From: Steroidobacteraceae bacterium
GTDB lineage: Bacteria > Pseudomonadota > Gammaproteobacteria > Steroidobacterales > Steroidobacteraceae
Reading direction: 5' to 3'
Length of the DNA stretch: 43,148 nt
NCBI GenBank assembly: GCA_017853175.1
Contig: JAFMKA010000009.1
Span: forward strand, 1-43,148
Positions 30,919-39,840 of this stretch are shown here, piece after piece. Below the pieces are notes generated by a model, which had not been told where the DNA came from, searched no databases, and saw only the letters and a list, made by a program, of their open reading frames with translations. Made by a program: the position numbers and the translations under genes. Within the stretch, counting starts at the first letter, position 1. Every line of letters begins with the position of its first letter.

Positions 30919-32378
30919 CCGAATACGCCGTGCAGATACCACGCGTGCGGCGGTAGTCTCTCGCGATATACCCAAATTTCGGCACCGGAGCCGTCGCGAG
31001 CGACGTAATAATCACGGGCGACCTCACGCCCGTCCCACCAACCCGTCTCGATTCGCTCAGGACCCTCGAGCAGTTGCAGGCCTTGCGGCGCGTCGATGAG
31101 CACCTCGGGCTCACGCAGCAACCATAACGGCCGACGCGCAGTCCACCACGTCTGCGCTGTGCTGCGCGGCGGGGCTGCACTCGGCTCTGCGATGCCGAAC
31201 GCCCGCTCGGGTCGATGCTCGGGGACGAGACAGAGTCCGTACACCGCATCACTGCCAAGCCGCGCGCGCAATCGCTCGATGAGTGCGGGAGATTCGCGGC
31301 CGGCACCTCCCCCGTGTTCGCCCGGACGCCAGACCGACTCGCTCTGCGCCACGAACGCCTGCAGCACACCGGATCGTAATTCGCAGCGCAGCACCGGAGC
31401 CGGCAGCGTGATGCGCGACAACTGCAAGGACAGCAACTCCGCGAAATGACTCGCCTGCAGTTCAGCCGTAGCGAGGCGCAGATCGAGACGCGTGGGCGGA
31501 TGTGAGCGGTGCTGCAGACGCAGCTTCAGCCAATCGATGCCCGACTGTCGCACGCGCAAAAATCGTTCGAGCTCATCGAGCAGCGGCTCGAGATGCTGCA
31601 GTACGAGCGCGACGGTCTGCAGTTCGAAGGCCGGCTCCACCTGCGCTCGAAACCGCTCGCGACGTGCAACGGGTCGACGCAACTCGGGCGCTGCGCCGGT
31701 GAGTTGATCGAGCGTCAGTAGCAGCTTGGGTCCGAACCGTCGGGCGAACCCCGCTCGCGGCAAGCGCAACGCAGCGCCCAACGTGCGTACGCCCACCGAG
31801 TCGAGTCGTTCGAGGGCATCGTCCGGCCAACGCAGCAACGCAAGCGGCAACGGCGCGAGTAGACCGACGAGACGATCGCGAGCCAGCACGATCGCGCCCT
31901 GCCCCGCCCGCGCGAGCACGATCGCCGCAAGCGGTGTCGGCGCCAGCGACCAATGCAGCGCGTAGCCCGCTGCACCACAACGATCGAGCAGTTGTCGGCA
32001 CAGCCTCTGCGCTCCACCGAAGAGCCGAAAACTGCCACGCACTTCGAGGAGCACCGCATCGGGTGGTTCGAGGCTCACGCGCGAAGTGAAGCCACCGGCG
32101 ATCTCGGCAAGATGTGCGAGCGCAGCGGCCGACTCCGATGAGGCGATCGTCGGCGCGACAGCGATATCGTTCGTCGAAGTGCTGCGAACATGCAGCGCCA
32201 CCCAGGCCTCGGGTGCGGCATCGAACAAGGACTCGAGCGGCAGCGGCGGATCGGGCGGCCCACCACTCGTCAGTGCACGCGGTGTCGATGCGTTGCGCGA
32301 AGAGATCTGCGCAGAGGTCCCCTGACGCGGTGCGCGAAACGCGCGCGTCACCGAAGAGGCGCGCTCACGAGGCGACAT
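30915..32378 (-). CDS. imuB: ImuB, inactive Y-family polymerase-like protein of the SOS mutasome
   Basis: A 487-residue protein related to Y-family DNA polymerases. Recognisable parts are WVALHVRS, GGFTSRVSLEPPDAVLLEVRGSFRLFGG, LAPTPLAAIVLARAG, the thumb-like LLRWPDDALERLDSVGVRTLGAALRLP and a C-terminal IETGWWDGREVARDYYVARD. ImuB lacks polymerase catalytic residues and links ImuA and DnaE2 to the beta clamp in error-prone repair. The stretch between WVALH and the RVSLEPPD region is about 40 residues shorter than I expect for the family. The start overlaps the end of imuA by 14 bases and has AGGAG upstream. No dnaE2 follows, as the next gene is convergent. Confidence 0.88.
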   Translation of the reverse strand: MSPRERASSVTRAFRAPRQGTSAQISSRNASTPRALTSGGPPDPPLPLESLFDAAPEAWVALHVRSTSTNDIAVAPTIASSESAAALAHLAEIAGGFTSRVSLEPPDAVLLEVRGSFRLFGGAQRLCRQLLDRCGAAGYALHWSLAPTPLAAIVLARAGQGAIVLARDRLVGLLAPLPLALLRWPDDALERLDSVGVRTLGAALRLPRAGFARRFGPKLLLTLDQLTGAAPELRRPVARRERFRAQVEPAFELQTVALVLQHLEPLLDELERFLRVRQSGIDWLKLRLQHRSHPPTRLDLRLATAELQASHFAELLSLQLSRITLPAPVLRCELRSGVLQAFVAQSESVWRPGEHGGGAGRESPALIERLRARLGSDAVYGLCLVPEHRPERAFGIAEPSAAPPRSTAQTWWTARRPLWLLREPEVLIDAPQGLQLLEGPERIETGWWDGREVARDYYVARDGSGAEIWVYRERLPPHAWYLHGVFG

Positions 32379-33072
32379 CGTCGTGCTCCTGCAAAGCGTG
32401 CTCCTGCAGCGCGTTCCCCTGCAGAGAGAACTCTTGCCAACGCAATTCGAGAGGTTTGCGCTCGCCGCCGCGACTTTTGAGTAACTGCACGCGTCCGCCC
32501 GTCACGTGCGGCTCGAATACGAGACGAAGTTCTGCAGGCGATGTACGGCTCGCTTCGGTGAGCGGTCGAAAAAGAAAGGCCGGTGCGCCGCTGCGCTGCG
32601 TGGCGAGTTGCAAACGTCGCAGCACCGTCACGCTCGTGGCCACGCCCGGTGCAAGCCAGGCCAGTACGAGCGCTGCGCCACCCGAATCGAGGGATTGCTC
32701 GATGACCCAGGCGGGCTCTGCCGTACGTACGACGAGCTGACGCTCGAGAGGTACACCTGCTGCGATGAGCGCCGGCGCATAAGGCTCGAAGGGTGGCGAG
32801 ACCCAGACGGCCCATCGCGGTGGCGGCTGCGCGCCGAGACGTGCGAGCAGGGGCACGAGGAGTCGTAATTCGCCGAGACCGCTGCGCGCGGTGAGGATTT
32901 CGGTGAGGCCGGCAGCGGGCCACCCGCCACCCGGCAACGCGTCATCGAGGCGGGTACACCCCGTGCTGAGCGTAGCGGTGCGTGCAACGCTTCGACCGCG
33001 CCAGATGGCGGGGTGTTCGAGCAGCCGTTCGAGCGACGGCTCGGCTGTGGTGTCGCAAGTGGCCTGACCCAT
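32365..33072 (-). CDS. imuA: ImuA, RecA/SulA-like protein of the SOS mutasome
   Basis: A 235-residue RecA-like protein. It shows the ImuA pattern TLSTGCTRLDDALPGGGWPAAGLTEIL (split by Gly-rich turns) and GLGELRLLVPLLARL. Mid-protein segments are PPFEPYAPALIAAGV and VLRRLQLATQRSGAPAFLFRP. ImuA regulates RecA and works with ImuB and DnaE2 in damage-induced mutagenesis. It lies 79 bases after lexA on the same strand with no separate LexA-like site in the gap, so it is likely read from the lexA promoter. The last residues are repetitive (QEHALQEH). Confidence 0.88.
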   Translation of the reverse strand: MGQATCDTTAEPSLERLLEHPAIWRGRSVARTATLSTGCTRLDDALPGGGWPAAGLTEILTARSGLGELRLLVPLLARLGAQPPPRWAVWVSPPFEPYAPALIAAGVPLERQLVVRTAEPAWVIEQSLDSGGAALVLAWLAPGVATSVTVLRRLQLATQRSGAPAFLFRPLTEASRTSPAELRLVFEPHVTGGRVQLLKSRGGERKPLELRWQEFSLQGNALQEHALQEHDDVAS

Positions 33073-33151
33073 GGTGACAACGCGCAGCGCCCGTCAACGG
33101 ACGCAGCTTGGGAAAATGCATGTGGATCGCTCGCGGAAACGACGGGCGGCG

Positions 33152-33793
33152 TTACATCAACCCGGCAGGCGCAGCCTTACCGCTCGTGGCACCGCGACGC
33201 AGTACACCGACCACCACACCTTCGATGATGAGCGGCTCTTCGCGCAGGTTGACGCGAATCGGCTCGAAGTCGGGGTTTTCGGGTAGCAGCCAGACCGTGG
33301 GGCCTTCTTGCTTGTAACGTTTGACCGTGACCTCGTTTTCGAGGCGGGCGACGATAATTTGGCGATTGCGCACCTCGGGCGTGCGATGCACGGCGACGAG
33401 GTCGCCATCGAGGATGCCGGCGTCTTTCATGGACATGCCGGTGACCTTGAGGAGGTAGTGCGGCCGAGGCGAGAAAATGTCGGGATCGATGTTGAAGCGC
33501 GCTTCGATGTTCTCTTCTGCGAGAATGGGCTTACCGGCGGCCACACGGCCGATGAGCGGCAAACCGAGCTGCTCGCGCAGGATGTCCTTGAGTTGGATGC
33601 CTCGCGAGGTGCCCGGCACGAGCGCGATCACACCCTTACGGGCGAGTGCGCGCAGATGCTCCTCGGCGGCGTTGGCGGACTTGAACCCGAGCTCTTGCGC
33701 AATTTCTGCCCGCGTGGGCGGCATGCCGGTTTCAGCAATAGCTCGCTGGATAAGACGGAGGATTTCGGTTTGACGTGGGGTGAGATCTGACAT
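33152..33793 (-). CDS. lexA: LexA repressor
   Basis: A 213-residue LexA. The winged-helix DNA-binding domain ([20 protein letters not shown]...[15 protein letters not shown]) is followed by the self-cleavage site Ala86-Gly87 (RVAAGKP) and the Ser/Lys protease dyad, Ser121 (GMSMKDAG) and Lys158 (VTVKRY). The ATG ending at 33793 has AGAGGTG upstream; the frame runs a few codons further. It represses SOS genes until RecA filaments trigger cleavage. imuA and imuB follow on the same strand, and a candidate LexA box lies just upstream. Confidence 0.97.
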   Translation of the reverse strand: MSDLTPRQTEILRLIQRAIAETGMPPTRAEIAQELGFKSANAAEEHLRALARKGVIALVPGTSRGIQLKDILREQLGLPLIGRVAAGKPILAEENIEARFNIDPDIFSPRPHYLLKVTGMSMKDAGILDGDLVAVHRTPEVRNRQIIVARLENEVTVKRYKQEGPTVWLLPENPDFEPIRVNLREEPLIIEGVVVGVLRRGATSGKAAPAGLM

Positions 33794-33821
33794 GGGACAC
33801 CTCTGTTGATCCATACAGTAC

Positions 33822-33837
33822 CTGTGAATTCATCCAG
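33822..33837. promoter_or_regulatory. Candidate LexA box
   Basis: CTG (33822-33824), ten bases, CAG (33835-33837), matching the enterobacterial CTG-N10-CAG layout with one mismatch in the extended CTGT/ACAG arms. It is about 30 bases upstream of the lexA start. An overlapping ACAG-TAC-CTGT palindrome (33815-33825) is an alternative. It covers the likely GTG start of the divergent flavoprotein gene. Confidence 0.4.
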
Positions 33838-35473
33838 TCGCAAGCCCCCTACCGATTTTGACGCCCTGGTCATCGGCGCCGGCCATAACGGCCTCGTGTG
33901 CGCGGCCTACCTCGCCCGAGCGGGTCTACGCGTGGGCGTGTTCGAACGGCGCAGCCTGGTCGGCGGCGCCGCAGTCACCGAAGAGTTCGCCCCGGGTTTT
34001 CGTAACTCGACGGCCAGTTACACGGTGAGTCTGCTCAACCCGCAGGTGATCCGTGACCTGCACCTCGCCGAGCACGGTCTGCGCATCCTCGAGCGACCGA
34101 TGCAGAATTTCCTGCCCCTGCCGAACGGCGACTCGTTCAGTGCGGGGCCCGACTCGGCTTCGACGCTCGCTGAAGTCCGTCGATACAGCGCGAAGGATGC
34201 CGCGCGACTACCCGAGTTTTACGCCCTGCTCGACCGCGCGGTCGCGATGCTGCGCAGTCTGCTCACGCGCACACCCCCCACCGATCTGCGTCGCGGACGT
34301 GATCTGTGGGAAGTGCTGCGTTTCGGGCGCGAGTTCCGCGCCCTGCCGATCGCAGCGCAACGCGAACTGCACGAATTCTTCACGCGTAGTGCCGGCGAAA
34401 TCCTGGATCACTGGTTCGAGTGCGAACCGCTCAAGGCACTCTTCGGTTTCGATTCGGTGGTTGGCAGTTATGCGAGTCCCTACACACCCGGTAGTGCATA
34501 CGTCTTGCTGCATCACGCCTTCGGCGAAGTGAACGGCAAGAGCGGCGTATGGGGTCATGCCGTCGGCGGCATGGGCGCCATCACTCAAGCGCTGGCCGCC
34601 GAAGCACGTCAGCTCGGTGTTCACATCGAATGCGACTCGCCCGTTGCGAACATCATCACGATGCGAGGCCGCGGTAGCGAAGCGCCCCGCGCGACCGGCA
34701 TCAAACTCGTCGATGGTCGCGTGTTCGGCGCACCACGCATCATCGGCAACCTCGGACCGAAGCCTCTCTTTCTTTCGCTGCTCGCTCCCGAGGATCTTCC
34801 CGAAGATTTTCGTCGTCACATCGAACGCTGGCGCGTGGGCTCGGCCACCTTCCGCATGAATGTCGCGCTCTCGGCACTACCGAATTTCACGGCGCAACGT
34901 TCGCGCAACGACGATTCGCACCTCGGCGCAGGCATCATCTTTGCGCCGTCGCTCGGCTACATGGATCGCGCTTATGCCTCCGCCCGACTCAATGGCATCT
35001 CGCGCGAACCGATCGTCGAAATGCTCATCCCCTCGACGCTCGATGACACGCTGGCACCGAAGGGCTCTCATGTCGCGAGTCTCTTCTGTCAACATTTCGA
35101 TTACGACCTCGCTCGACCTGATGCGCCGGATCGAAGCTGGCACACGCCCGGCATGCGCGAGGCAGTGGCGGACTTCATCATCGACACCGTCGATGCGTAC
35201 GCCCCAAATTTTCGCACTAGCATCGTCGGACGATCGGCCCTCTCGCCGCTCGATCTCGAAGAGCGCTTCGCACTAGCGGGCGGAGATATTTTTCACGGCG
35301 CACTCGGCCTCGATCAGCTTTGGGCTGCGCGCCCCGCGCTCGGACACGGGGATTACCGAACTCCTATTCGTGGCCTTTATCTGTGCGGCTCGGGAGCGCA
35401 CCCGGGCGGCGGCGTCACCGGCGTGCCCGGCATGAATGCGGCAAGGGAAATTCTGCGCGACGGTCGTCGCTGA
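33824..35473 (+). CDS. FAD-dependent oxidoreductase, PYROXD2/phytoene-desaturase-like
   Basis: A 549-residue flavoprotein. The N-terminal dinucleotide-binding motif is [19 protein letters not shown] (G18, G20, G23), followed by [16 protein letters not shown]. The C-terminal FAD contact is [21 protein letters not shown]. This pattern is that of the PYROXD2 and CrtI-like amine-oxidase superfamily; no carotenoid genes are near, so a phytoene desaturase role is not supported. The start is probably GTG at 33824 (a TTG at 33806 is in frame); neither has a clear ribosome site. It is divergent from lexA with only 30 bases between, and is followed by a glycosyltransferase. Substrate unknown. Confidence 0.87.
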   Translation: MNSSSRKPPTDFDALVIGAGHNGLVCAAYLARAGLRVGVFERRSLVGGAAVTEEFAPGFRNSTASYTVSLLNPQVIRDLHLAEHGLRILERPMQNFLPLPNGDSFSAGPDSASTLAEVRRYSAKDAARLPEFYALLDRAVAMLRSLLTRTPPTDLRRGRDLWEVLRFGREFRALPIAAQRELHEFFTRSAGEILDHWFECEPLKALFGFDSVVGSYASPYTPGSAYVLLHHAFGEVNGKSGVWGHAVGGMGAITQALAAEARQLGVHIECDSPVANIITMRGRGSEAPRATGIKLVDGRVFGAPRIIGNLGPKPLFLSLLAPEDLPEDFRRHIERWRVGSATFRMNVALSALPNFTAQRSRNDDSHLGAGIIFAPSLGYMDRAYASARLNGISREPIVEMLIPSTLDDTLAPKGSHVASLFCQHFDYDLARPDAPDRSWHTPGMREAVADFIIDTVDAYAPNFRTSIVGRSALSPLDLEERFALAGGDIFHGALGLDQLWAARPALGHGDYRTPIRGLYLCGSGAHPGGGVTGVPGMNAAREILRDGRR

Positions 35474-35495
35474 CCCACCAACCGAGAACTACGGG

Positions 35496-36509
35496 ATGCG
35501 CATTCTTCACACCCTTTTCTCGCGCGGCTTCGCCGGCACCGAGCGCGCGACGGCCGAGATGTGCAACGCCTGCGTCGGTGAACATGACGTCGCCCTCGCC
35601 CTGCGCAGTGACCATCGCGGTGCGGGCGGCGCATCGATTCGTGATCATCTCGACTCGCGCGTCAAAGTATTCGAACTCAACCGCTGGCTTCCGGGCATCG
35701 GCCTGCGCCGAGTGCTGCGAGAATTCGAACCCGAGATCATCCACACTCATTTACGCCGTAGCACGCGTCTTGTCGCTCGACTCAAACCGAGCTGCCCGAC
35801 GATCGCGACGCTCCACATGTGGGTGAACGGCCCACACTTCTTGCGTATGGATGGCCTGATCGTGATTGCCGAATGGCAGAAACGCGACCTCGCGAGTTAC
35901 CGCGGTCGTGTTTTCGATATCAACGAATCTTTGATGCCCGCCCCGCGCATCACCGCTGAACGTCGTGCGAACTTGCGTGCGCTTTGCGGCGCGAGCGAAG
36001 ACGATTTCTTGATCGGAGGCGTCGGTCGTCTCGCCCAGTCGAAAGGCTTCGATACGCTGATCCGCGCCTTTCGCGAGGCCGCATTACCTGGAGCGAAACT
36101 TGCCATCGTCGGCGCGGGTCGTGAACGCGAACGCCTCGAAGCCCTCACCCGCAGCACCGACATCACCCTGCTCGGTTTTCGCGAAGACGCCAAAGAATTT
36201 TTTCAGGCCTTCGATCTTTTCGTGAGCCCCTCGCGCAGCGAACCGCTCGGCCGCGTGATCTTCGAGGCGCTCGATGCCGGCACACCGGTGATGGCGACGC
36301 GCACCCAAGGCCCGTCGGAAATCCTGTCGCGTTACCCCGGCACGCTCGTGCCCATCGATGATGTTCCGGCCATGGCGAGCGCCTTGCGGGCACTCGCCGC
36401 CGATAAACCCTCACGGATCCGGCCCGATCTCACCCCGTATCACCTCGACAACGTGGTGCGCGAGACGCTCGCGGCTTATCGTGAGCTGATCGACGCCAAG
36501 CCGAGATGA
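35496..36509 (+). CDS. Glycosyltransferase, GT4-like
   Basis: A 337-residue GT-B glycosyltransferase. The N-terminal domain shows MRILHTLFSRGFAGTERATAEM, and the C-terminal domain has GGVGRLAQSKGFDTLIRAF and the E-x7-E motif in SRSEPLGRVIFEALDAG. This fits retaining family GT4 enzymes that build lipopolysaccharide core or polysaccharide. The ATG at 35496 gives the correct N-terminus (the frame opens at 35436 inside the previous gene). It begins 22 bases after the flavoprotein and overlaps the convergent glycosyltransferase gene by 34 bases. Donor and acceptor sugars are unknown; an envelope-glycan role is likely. Confidence 0.9.
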   Translation: MRILHTLFSRGFAGTERATAEMCNACVGEHDVALALRSDHRGAGGASIRDHLDSRVKVFELNRWLPGIGLRRVLREFEPEIIHTHLRRSTRLVARLKPSCPTIATLHMWVNGPHFLRMDGLIVIAEWQKRDLASYRGRVFDINESLMPAPRITAERRANLRALCGASEDDFLIGGVGRLAQSKGFDTLIRAFREAALPGAKLAIVGAGRERERLEALTRSTDITLLGFREDAKEFFQAFDLFVSPSRSEPLGRVIFEALDAGTPVMATRTQGPSEILSRYPGTLVPIDDVPAMASALRALAADKPSRIRPDLTPYHLDNVVRETLAAYRELIDAKPR

Positions 36510-37555
36510 ACGCCTAGCCGCTCGACGAGCGCAGGCAAGGCATCTTCGAACCCTACCCCTAGCACCCTCGCCTCGAGCGCGCTGCGAGCCGCGTCGTCTC
36601 GCAACAACTTCAGACACGCTTCGGCAGGCTCCGACCCAGAGGATGCACTCGCCGCCGGCGCGCTGACCGCTCCGAGCGAGGCACAACGCGCAATGCGGGC
36701 AGCTTGATCGCCCGCAATCGGCACCGCAACACAGGGCTTACCGAGAGCCATGGCCTGAAGCAGCGTATCGCCGCCGTTGACGAACACGACTTTCGTTCTC
36801 GAGAGCAAAGCATGCAGCGCACCGCCCGATACACCACGCACCAGCCTTACCCCCGGCATATCCTCTGCGCGGCCGGAAAACGCAGGGCCTGCGATGAACA
36901 CGACCCGAAATCCTTGAGCGGCGACGATCTTGGACCAACGTGCGAAATCGTTAGGCGTGATCGACGCATCGTCAAACTGACTACCACCGCCCGGCACCAC
37001 CAAAAGATCGGGTGATCCGAACTGGGCGAGCAACTCGTCGGCGGCTCGCTCATCGGCCGGTGCAAGCAGCGCGTCGAGAAAACGCATCTGGGGTCGGCCG
37101 AGGAGTCGCAACTTCAGGCGCTCGAAGAAATCGAGCCCTCCTGCGATCAACGCGGGGTAGGAGATCCAGTGATCATCGAGCAATCTCATCCAGCGCAAGC
37201 GAAAGGCCTTGTATCGCTGACGTCCACGCGAACTGACGTAGACGACCCGGGCGCCGACGCGCACCGCTGCTCGCAAGGCACTCGTTCGTCCCGCGTTATC
37301 GAACACCACGAGTTGCGGACGAAACTGATCGATCACTCGGACGACCTCGCCAGTACAGAGCGTCGGCGAGGCGGGCAAAGCCGTCACGGGATGATGAAAC
37401 TCTTTTGCATACGGCGCCTCGCGATGCAGCAAAAAATGGGTTTCGATGTTGGGCCATCGCGCCCGAAGTGCATCGGCGAGGCTGCGGGCACGGGCGAACT
37501 CACCCATACCACTGGGGCCACTCACCGGAACAAAAAGCACGCGGGGGGAAGTCAT
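36476..37555 (-). CDS. Glycosyltransferase, GT-B fold (GT1/GT28-like)
   Basis: A 359-residue protein. The N-terminus VLFVPVSGPSGMGEFARARSLADAL has the glycine-rich donor-side loop typical of MurG and UDP-glycosyltransferase-like enzymes. The C-terminal half has LLVVPGGGSQFDD and VVFVNGGDTLLQAMALGKPCVAVPI, which matches the conserved nucleotide-sugar binding region of GT-B inverting enzymes. It probably transfers a sugar to an envelope lipid or glycan. The gene is convergent with the GT4-like gene and overlaps it by 34 bases, and is divergent from the methyltransferase at 37669. Confidence 0.85.
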   Translation of the reverse strand: MTSPRVLFVPVSGPSGMGEFARARSLADALRARWPNIETHFLLHREAPYAKEFHHPVTALPASPTLCTGEVVRVIDQFRPQLVVFDNAGRTSALRAAVRVGARVVYVSSRGRQRYKAFRLRWMRLLDDHWISYPALIAGGLDFFERLKLRLLGRPQMRFLDALLAPADERAADELLAQFGSPDLLVVPGGGSQFDDASITPNDFARWSKIVAAQGFRVVFIAGPAFSGRAEDMPGVRLVRGVSGGALHALLSRTKVVFVNGGDTLLQAMALGKPCVAVPIAGDQAARIARCASLGAVSAPAASASSGSEPAEACLKLLRDDAARSALEARVLGVGFEDALPALVERLGVHLGLASISSR

Positions 37556-37668
37556 TCTTTTTTCCGGGATCGATTTTTCTCAGGCTATTATGCGGACTAA
37601 ATCGTGACGCAGGTGGCTGCGACGATCTTCCGCATCGAGCTTCGACAAGCCCTGAGAGGATAGACGCC

Positions 37669-38298
37669 GTGTACCGACCTGCCCCCGGACTCCCTGGTCG
37701 TCACTGGATCGAACGCCTGCTCTCCAAACGAGCGCGCCGAGCGGCCAGCCGAGATTTTCTCTTCGATACGCTTCCGAAAGGCGGCACCGTCATTGAGGTC
37801 GGTGTTTTTGATGGCGATTTTTCTGAGCGCATCCTCGCGATCAACGAGCCGAAGACTTTGCACCTCGTCGATCCCTGGTTCACCCGCGACGACGGTTCGT
37901 TGTACGACGGCCCGACCCAAGAGTTCGGCTCCAAGGACGCCGCAAGTGCAGCCCTCGAGGAGCAATACCAGCAAGTCGCCCGTCGTTTCGATCGAGAGAT
38001 CGCTGCGGGTCGGATCGTGATGCATCGCATGCTTTCTCACGACGCCGCGCCGCTCTTCCCCGATGAGCACTTCGACTGGGCGTACGTCGACGCGAGTCAT
38101 TTCTATGACGATGTGAAGCGCGATCTTGAAGCCTTCATCCCTAAAATCAAAAAGGGCGGCTACGTTGCAGGCGACGACTACGATCGGCGGGGCATCTGGG
38201 ACCATGGCGTCACCCGTGCCGTGGATGAGTGTCGGGCATCGCCCTCGATCGAAACCATCCGCCTCAAAAACCATCAGTTCTTGATCCGCAAACGCTAA
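37669..38298 (+). CDS. Class I SAM-dependent methyltransferase
   Basis: A 209-residue protein. The SAM-binding motif I is VIEVGVFDGDFS (41-52), followed by the acidic VDPW (68-70) and the motif WAYVDASHFYDDVKRDLEAFIPKIKKGG, whose Asp-His pattern is that of the Methyltransf_24 group found near glycan-synthesis genes. The start is GTG at 37669 with AGAGGA at 37655-37660; the open frame begins at 37405, but that stretch lies inside the divergent glycosyltransferase gene. Together with the two glycosyltransferases it may decorate a surface polysaccharide. Confidence 0.85.
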   Translation: MYRPAPGLPGRHWIERLLSKRARRAASRDFLFDTLPKGGTVIEVGVFDGDFSERILAINEPKTLHLVDPWFTRDDGSLYDGPTQEFGSKDAASAALEEQYQQVARRFDREIAAGRIVMHRMLSHDAAPLFPDEHFDWAYVDASHFYDDVKRDLEAFIPKIKKGGYVAGDDYDRRGIWDHGVTRAVDECRASPSIETIRLKNHQFLIRKR

Positions 38299-38358
38299 AG
38301 GACAAGGGGTTTTTGCGCCCTTTGTACGCTTGCAATCACATTTGATCTCTGGTGCAGT

Positions 38359-38364
38359 TATACT
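38359..38364 (+). promoter_or_regulatory. Candidate -10 element of the Lpp-like gene promoter
   Basis: TATACT, a close match to the -10 consensus, lies about 95 bases before the lipoprotein start. The -35 region at 17-18 bases distance is weak (ATCACA/TCACAT). It would give a 5' UTR of roughly 90 bases containing the tandem repeat at 38398. Confidence 0.35.
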
Positions 38365-38397
38365 GTTGTGCACAGGGGCCGACCGTATGGCGACCCC

Positions 38398-38423
38398 GGT
38401 ACCGCCAAGAGGTACCGCCAAGA
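38398..38423 (+). repeat. Perfect tandem duplication of a 13-base unit in the lipoprotein leader
   Basis: GGTACCGCCAAGA occurs twice in direct succession (38398-38410, 38411-38423), 36 bases upstream of the lipoprotein start codon. It is either a slippage product or a functional element of the 5' UTR. The unit contains a KpnI-like palindrome GGTACC in each copy. Confidence 0.9.
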
Positions 38424-38459
38424 TTTCGTTTTAGTCACTGTCAAAGAGGATTTCCAAAA

Positions 38460-38774
38460 ATGAAGACTCCGATCGTCGTCAAGATGGCCGCTGTCATTGC
38501 CGTTGCCGGTCTCGCGGGCTGCACCGACCTCAAGCCGATGCAGGCTCAAATCGACAACCTGAAGACCCAGGTTGCCAGCCTCCAGTCGCAGGTTGCCGCG
38601 GCCAAGAGCACGGCTGATGCCGCCAACGGCGCCGCTGCCAATGCTGCCAACGCCGCCAACGGCGCGCAGTCGACCGCCAACCAGGCGCTCGCCGCTGCCC
38701 AGGCCAGCCAGTCCTGCTGCGATGCGACGAACGAGAAGCTCGATCGCATGTTCAAGCGCTCGATCTCCAAGTAA
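38460..38774 (+). CDS. Lpp/OprI-like alanine-zipper murein lipoprotein
   Basis: A 104-residue lipoprotein. The signal peptide ends in a lipobox LAGC with Cys21 as the lipidated residue. The mature part is a heptad-repeat, Ala/Asn-rich helix (NLKTQVASLQSQVAAAKSTA...) that forms a coiled coil, and the tail NEKLDRMFKRSISK ends in Lys, as in Lpp and OprI where the terminal Lys is bound to peptidoglycan. A Cys pair (SQSCCDATNEK) near the C-terminus is unusual. AAGAGGA at 38444-38450 is a strong ribosome site. It tethers the outer membrane to the cell wall. A terminator follows directly, so it is monocistronic. Confidence 0.9.
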   Translation: MKTPIVVKMAAVIAVAGLAGCTDLKPMQAQIDNLKTQVASLQSQVAAAKSTADAANGAAANAANAANGAQSTANQALAAAQASQSCCDATNEKLDRMFKRSISK

Positions 38775-38792
38775 TCGACGCAGCCGACAGGC

Positions 38793-38827
38793 AAAAAAAA
38801 CGCCGCGCATTGCGCGGCGTTTTTTTT
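38793..38827. terminator. Bidirectional intrinsic terminator
   Basis: Eight A residues (38793-38800), a stem CGCCGCGC (38801-38808) and GCGCGGCG (38812-38819) with loop ATT, then eight T residues (38820-38827). It ends both the Lpp-like gene and the convergent fabH operon. Confidence 0.95.
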
Positions 38828-38845
38828 CGTCTCGGCACTGACTTT

Positions 38846-39826
38846 TTAGAACCGAATCAGGGCGGAACCCCAAGTCAGCCCTCCTCCGAAAGCCTCGAGC
38901 AGGATCAAATCACCCCGCTTGATTCGCCCGTCACGCACGCCGGCATCGAGCGCGAGCGGCACCGAGGCTGCCGAGGTGTTGCCGTGCTCGGCGACCGTGA
39001 CGATCACGCGCTCCATGGGCATATCGAGCTTCTTCGCCGTCGCCTGAATGATGCGGATGTTGGCCTGGTGGGGGACGAGCCAATCGATCGCGGATTTATC
39101 GAGACCATTGGCCGCGAGGGTCTCATCGACGATAGACCCCAATGATTTGACCGCCACCTTGAAGACCTCGTTGCCGGTCATCCGAATGAAGGCATCGATT
39201 CGCCCTGCGGCATCATGCGAGAAACCCTTCGAGGGCCCTCCCGAGCAGAACAGCAAATCTTTGTAGTTACCGTCGGTGTGCAGGTGTGTCGAGATGATGC
39301 CGGGCTCGTCGGCCGGCTTGAGCACCGCAGCACCCGCGCCGTCGCCGAACAAAATGGCGGTCCCACGATCGGTCCAGTCGACGATGCGGCTCAAAGTCTC
39401 GGCGCCGATGACGAGCGCGCATCGGGCATCGCCCAAACGAATGAACTTATCTGCGACCGACAGCGAGTAAATGAACCCACTACAGGCCGCCTCCAGACCG
39501 ATCGCCGGACAGGCGCTGCGGATACCAAGCTTTTGCTGTAGCAGCGCACCGCAATTGGGGAAAACGAGATCGGGCGTCGTGGTGCCGAAGACGATGAGGT
39601 CAATCTCCTCAGCCGTCGTGCCAGCCGCTTCGAGCGCGCGCAACGCCGCCTGATATGCGAGGTCGACGGTCGTCTGACCTTCGGCGGCGATATGTCGCTT
39701 ACGGATTCCGGTGCGCTCTTGGATCCACTCGTCGTTGGTCTCGACCATCTTTTCGAGGTCGGCATTCGTCAGCACCCTCTCGGGCAGATAGCTTCCGGTG
39801 CCGGCGATCCGCGAGTATTTGAGCAT
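38846..39826 (-). CDS. fabH: 3-oxoacyl-ACP synthase III (FabH)
   Basis: A 326-residue KAS III that condenses acetyl-CoA with malonyl-ACP to begin fatty-acid synthesis. The Cys-His-Asn triad is Cys115 (EAACSGF), His253 (PHQAN) and Asn283 (EHGNTSAAS), and the N-terminus has [11 protein letters not shown]. The ATG ending at 39826 is preferred over the TTG at 39844. It lies 14 bases after plsX on the same strand. In E. coli fabD, fabG, acpP and fabF follow; here a terminator and the Lpp-like gene do, so the rest of the fab cluster is elsewhere. Confidence 0.97.
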   Translation of the reverse strand: MLKYSRIAGTGSYLPERVLTNADLEKMVETNDEWIQERTGIRKRHIAAEGQTTVDLAYQAALRALEAAGTTAEEIDLIVFGTTTPDLVFPNCGALLQQKLGIRSACPAIGLEAACSGFIYSLSVADKFIRLGDARCALVIGAETLSRIVDWTDRGTAILFGDGAGAAVLKPADEPGIISTHLHTDGNYKDLLFCSGGPSKGFSHDAAGRIDAFIRMTGNEVFKVAVKSLGSIVDETLAANGLDKSAIDWLVPHQANIRIIQATAKKLDMPMERVIVTVAEHGNTSAASVPLALDAGVRDGRIKRGDLILLEAFGGGLTWGSALIRF

Positions 39827-39840
39827 TCCCTGACCCCTGA

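Noticed and set aside
33824-35473. Phytoene desaturase of a carotenoid cluster
   Set aside because: No crtB, crtE or other carotenoid gene is present, and the sequence fits the PYROXD2-like group.
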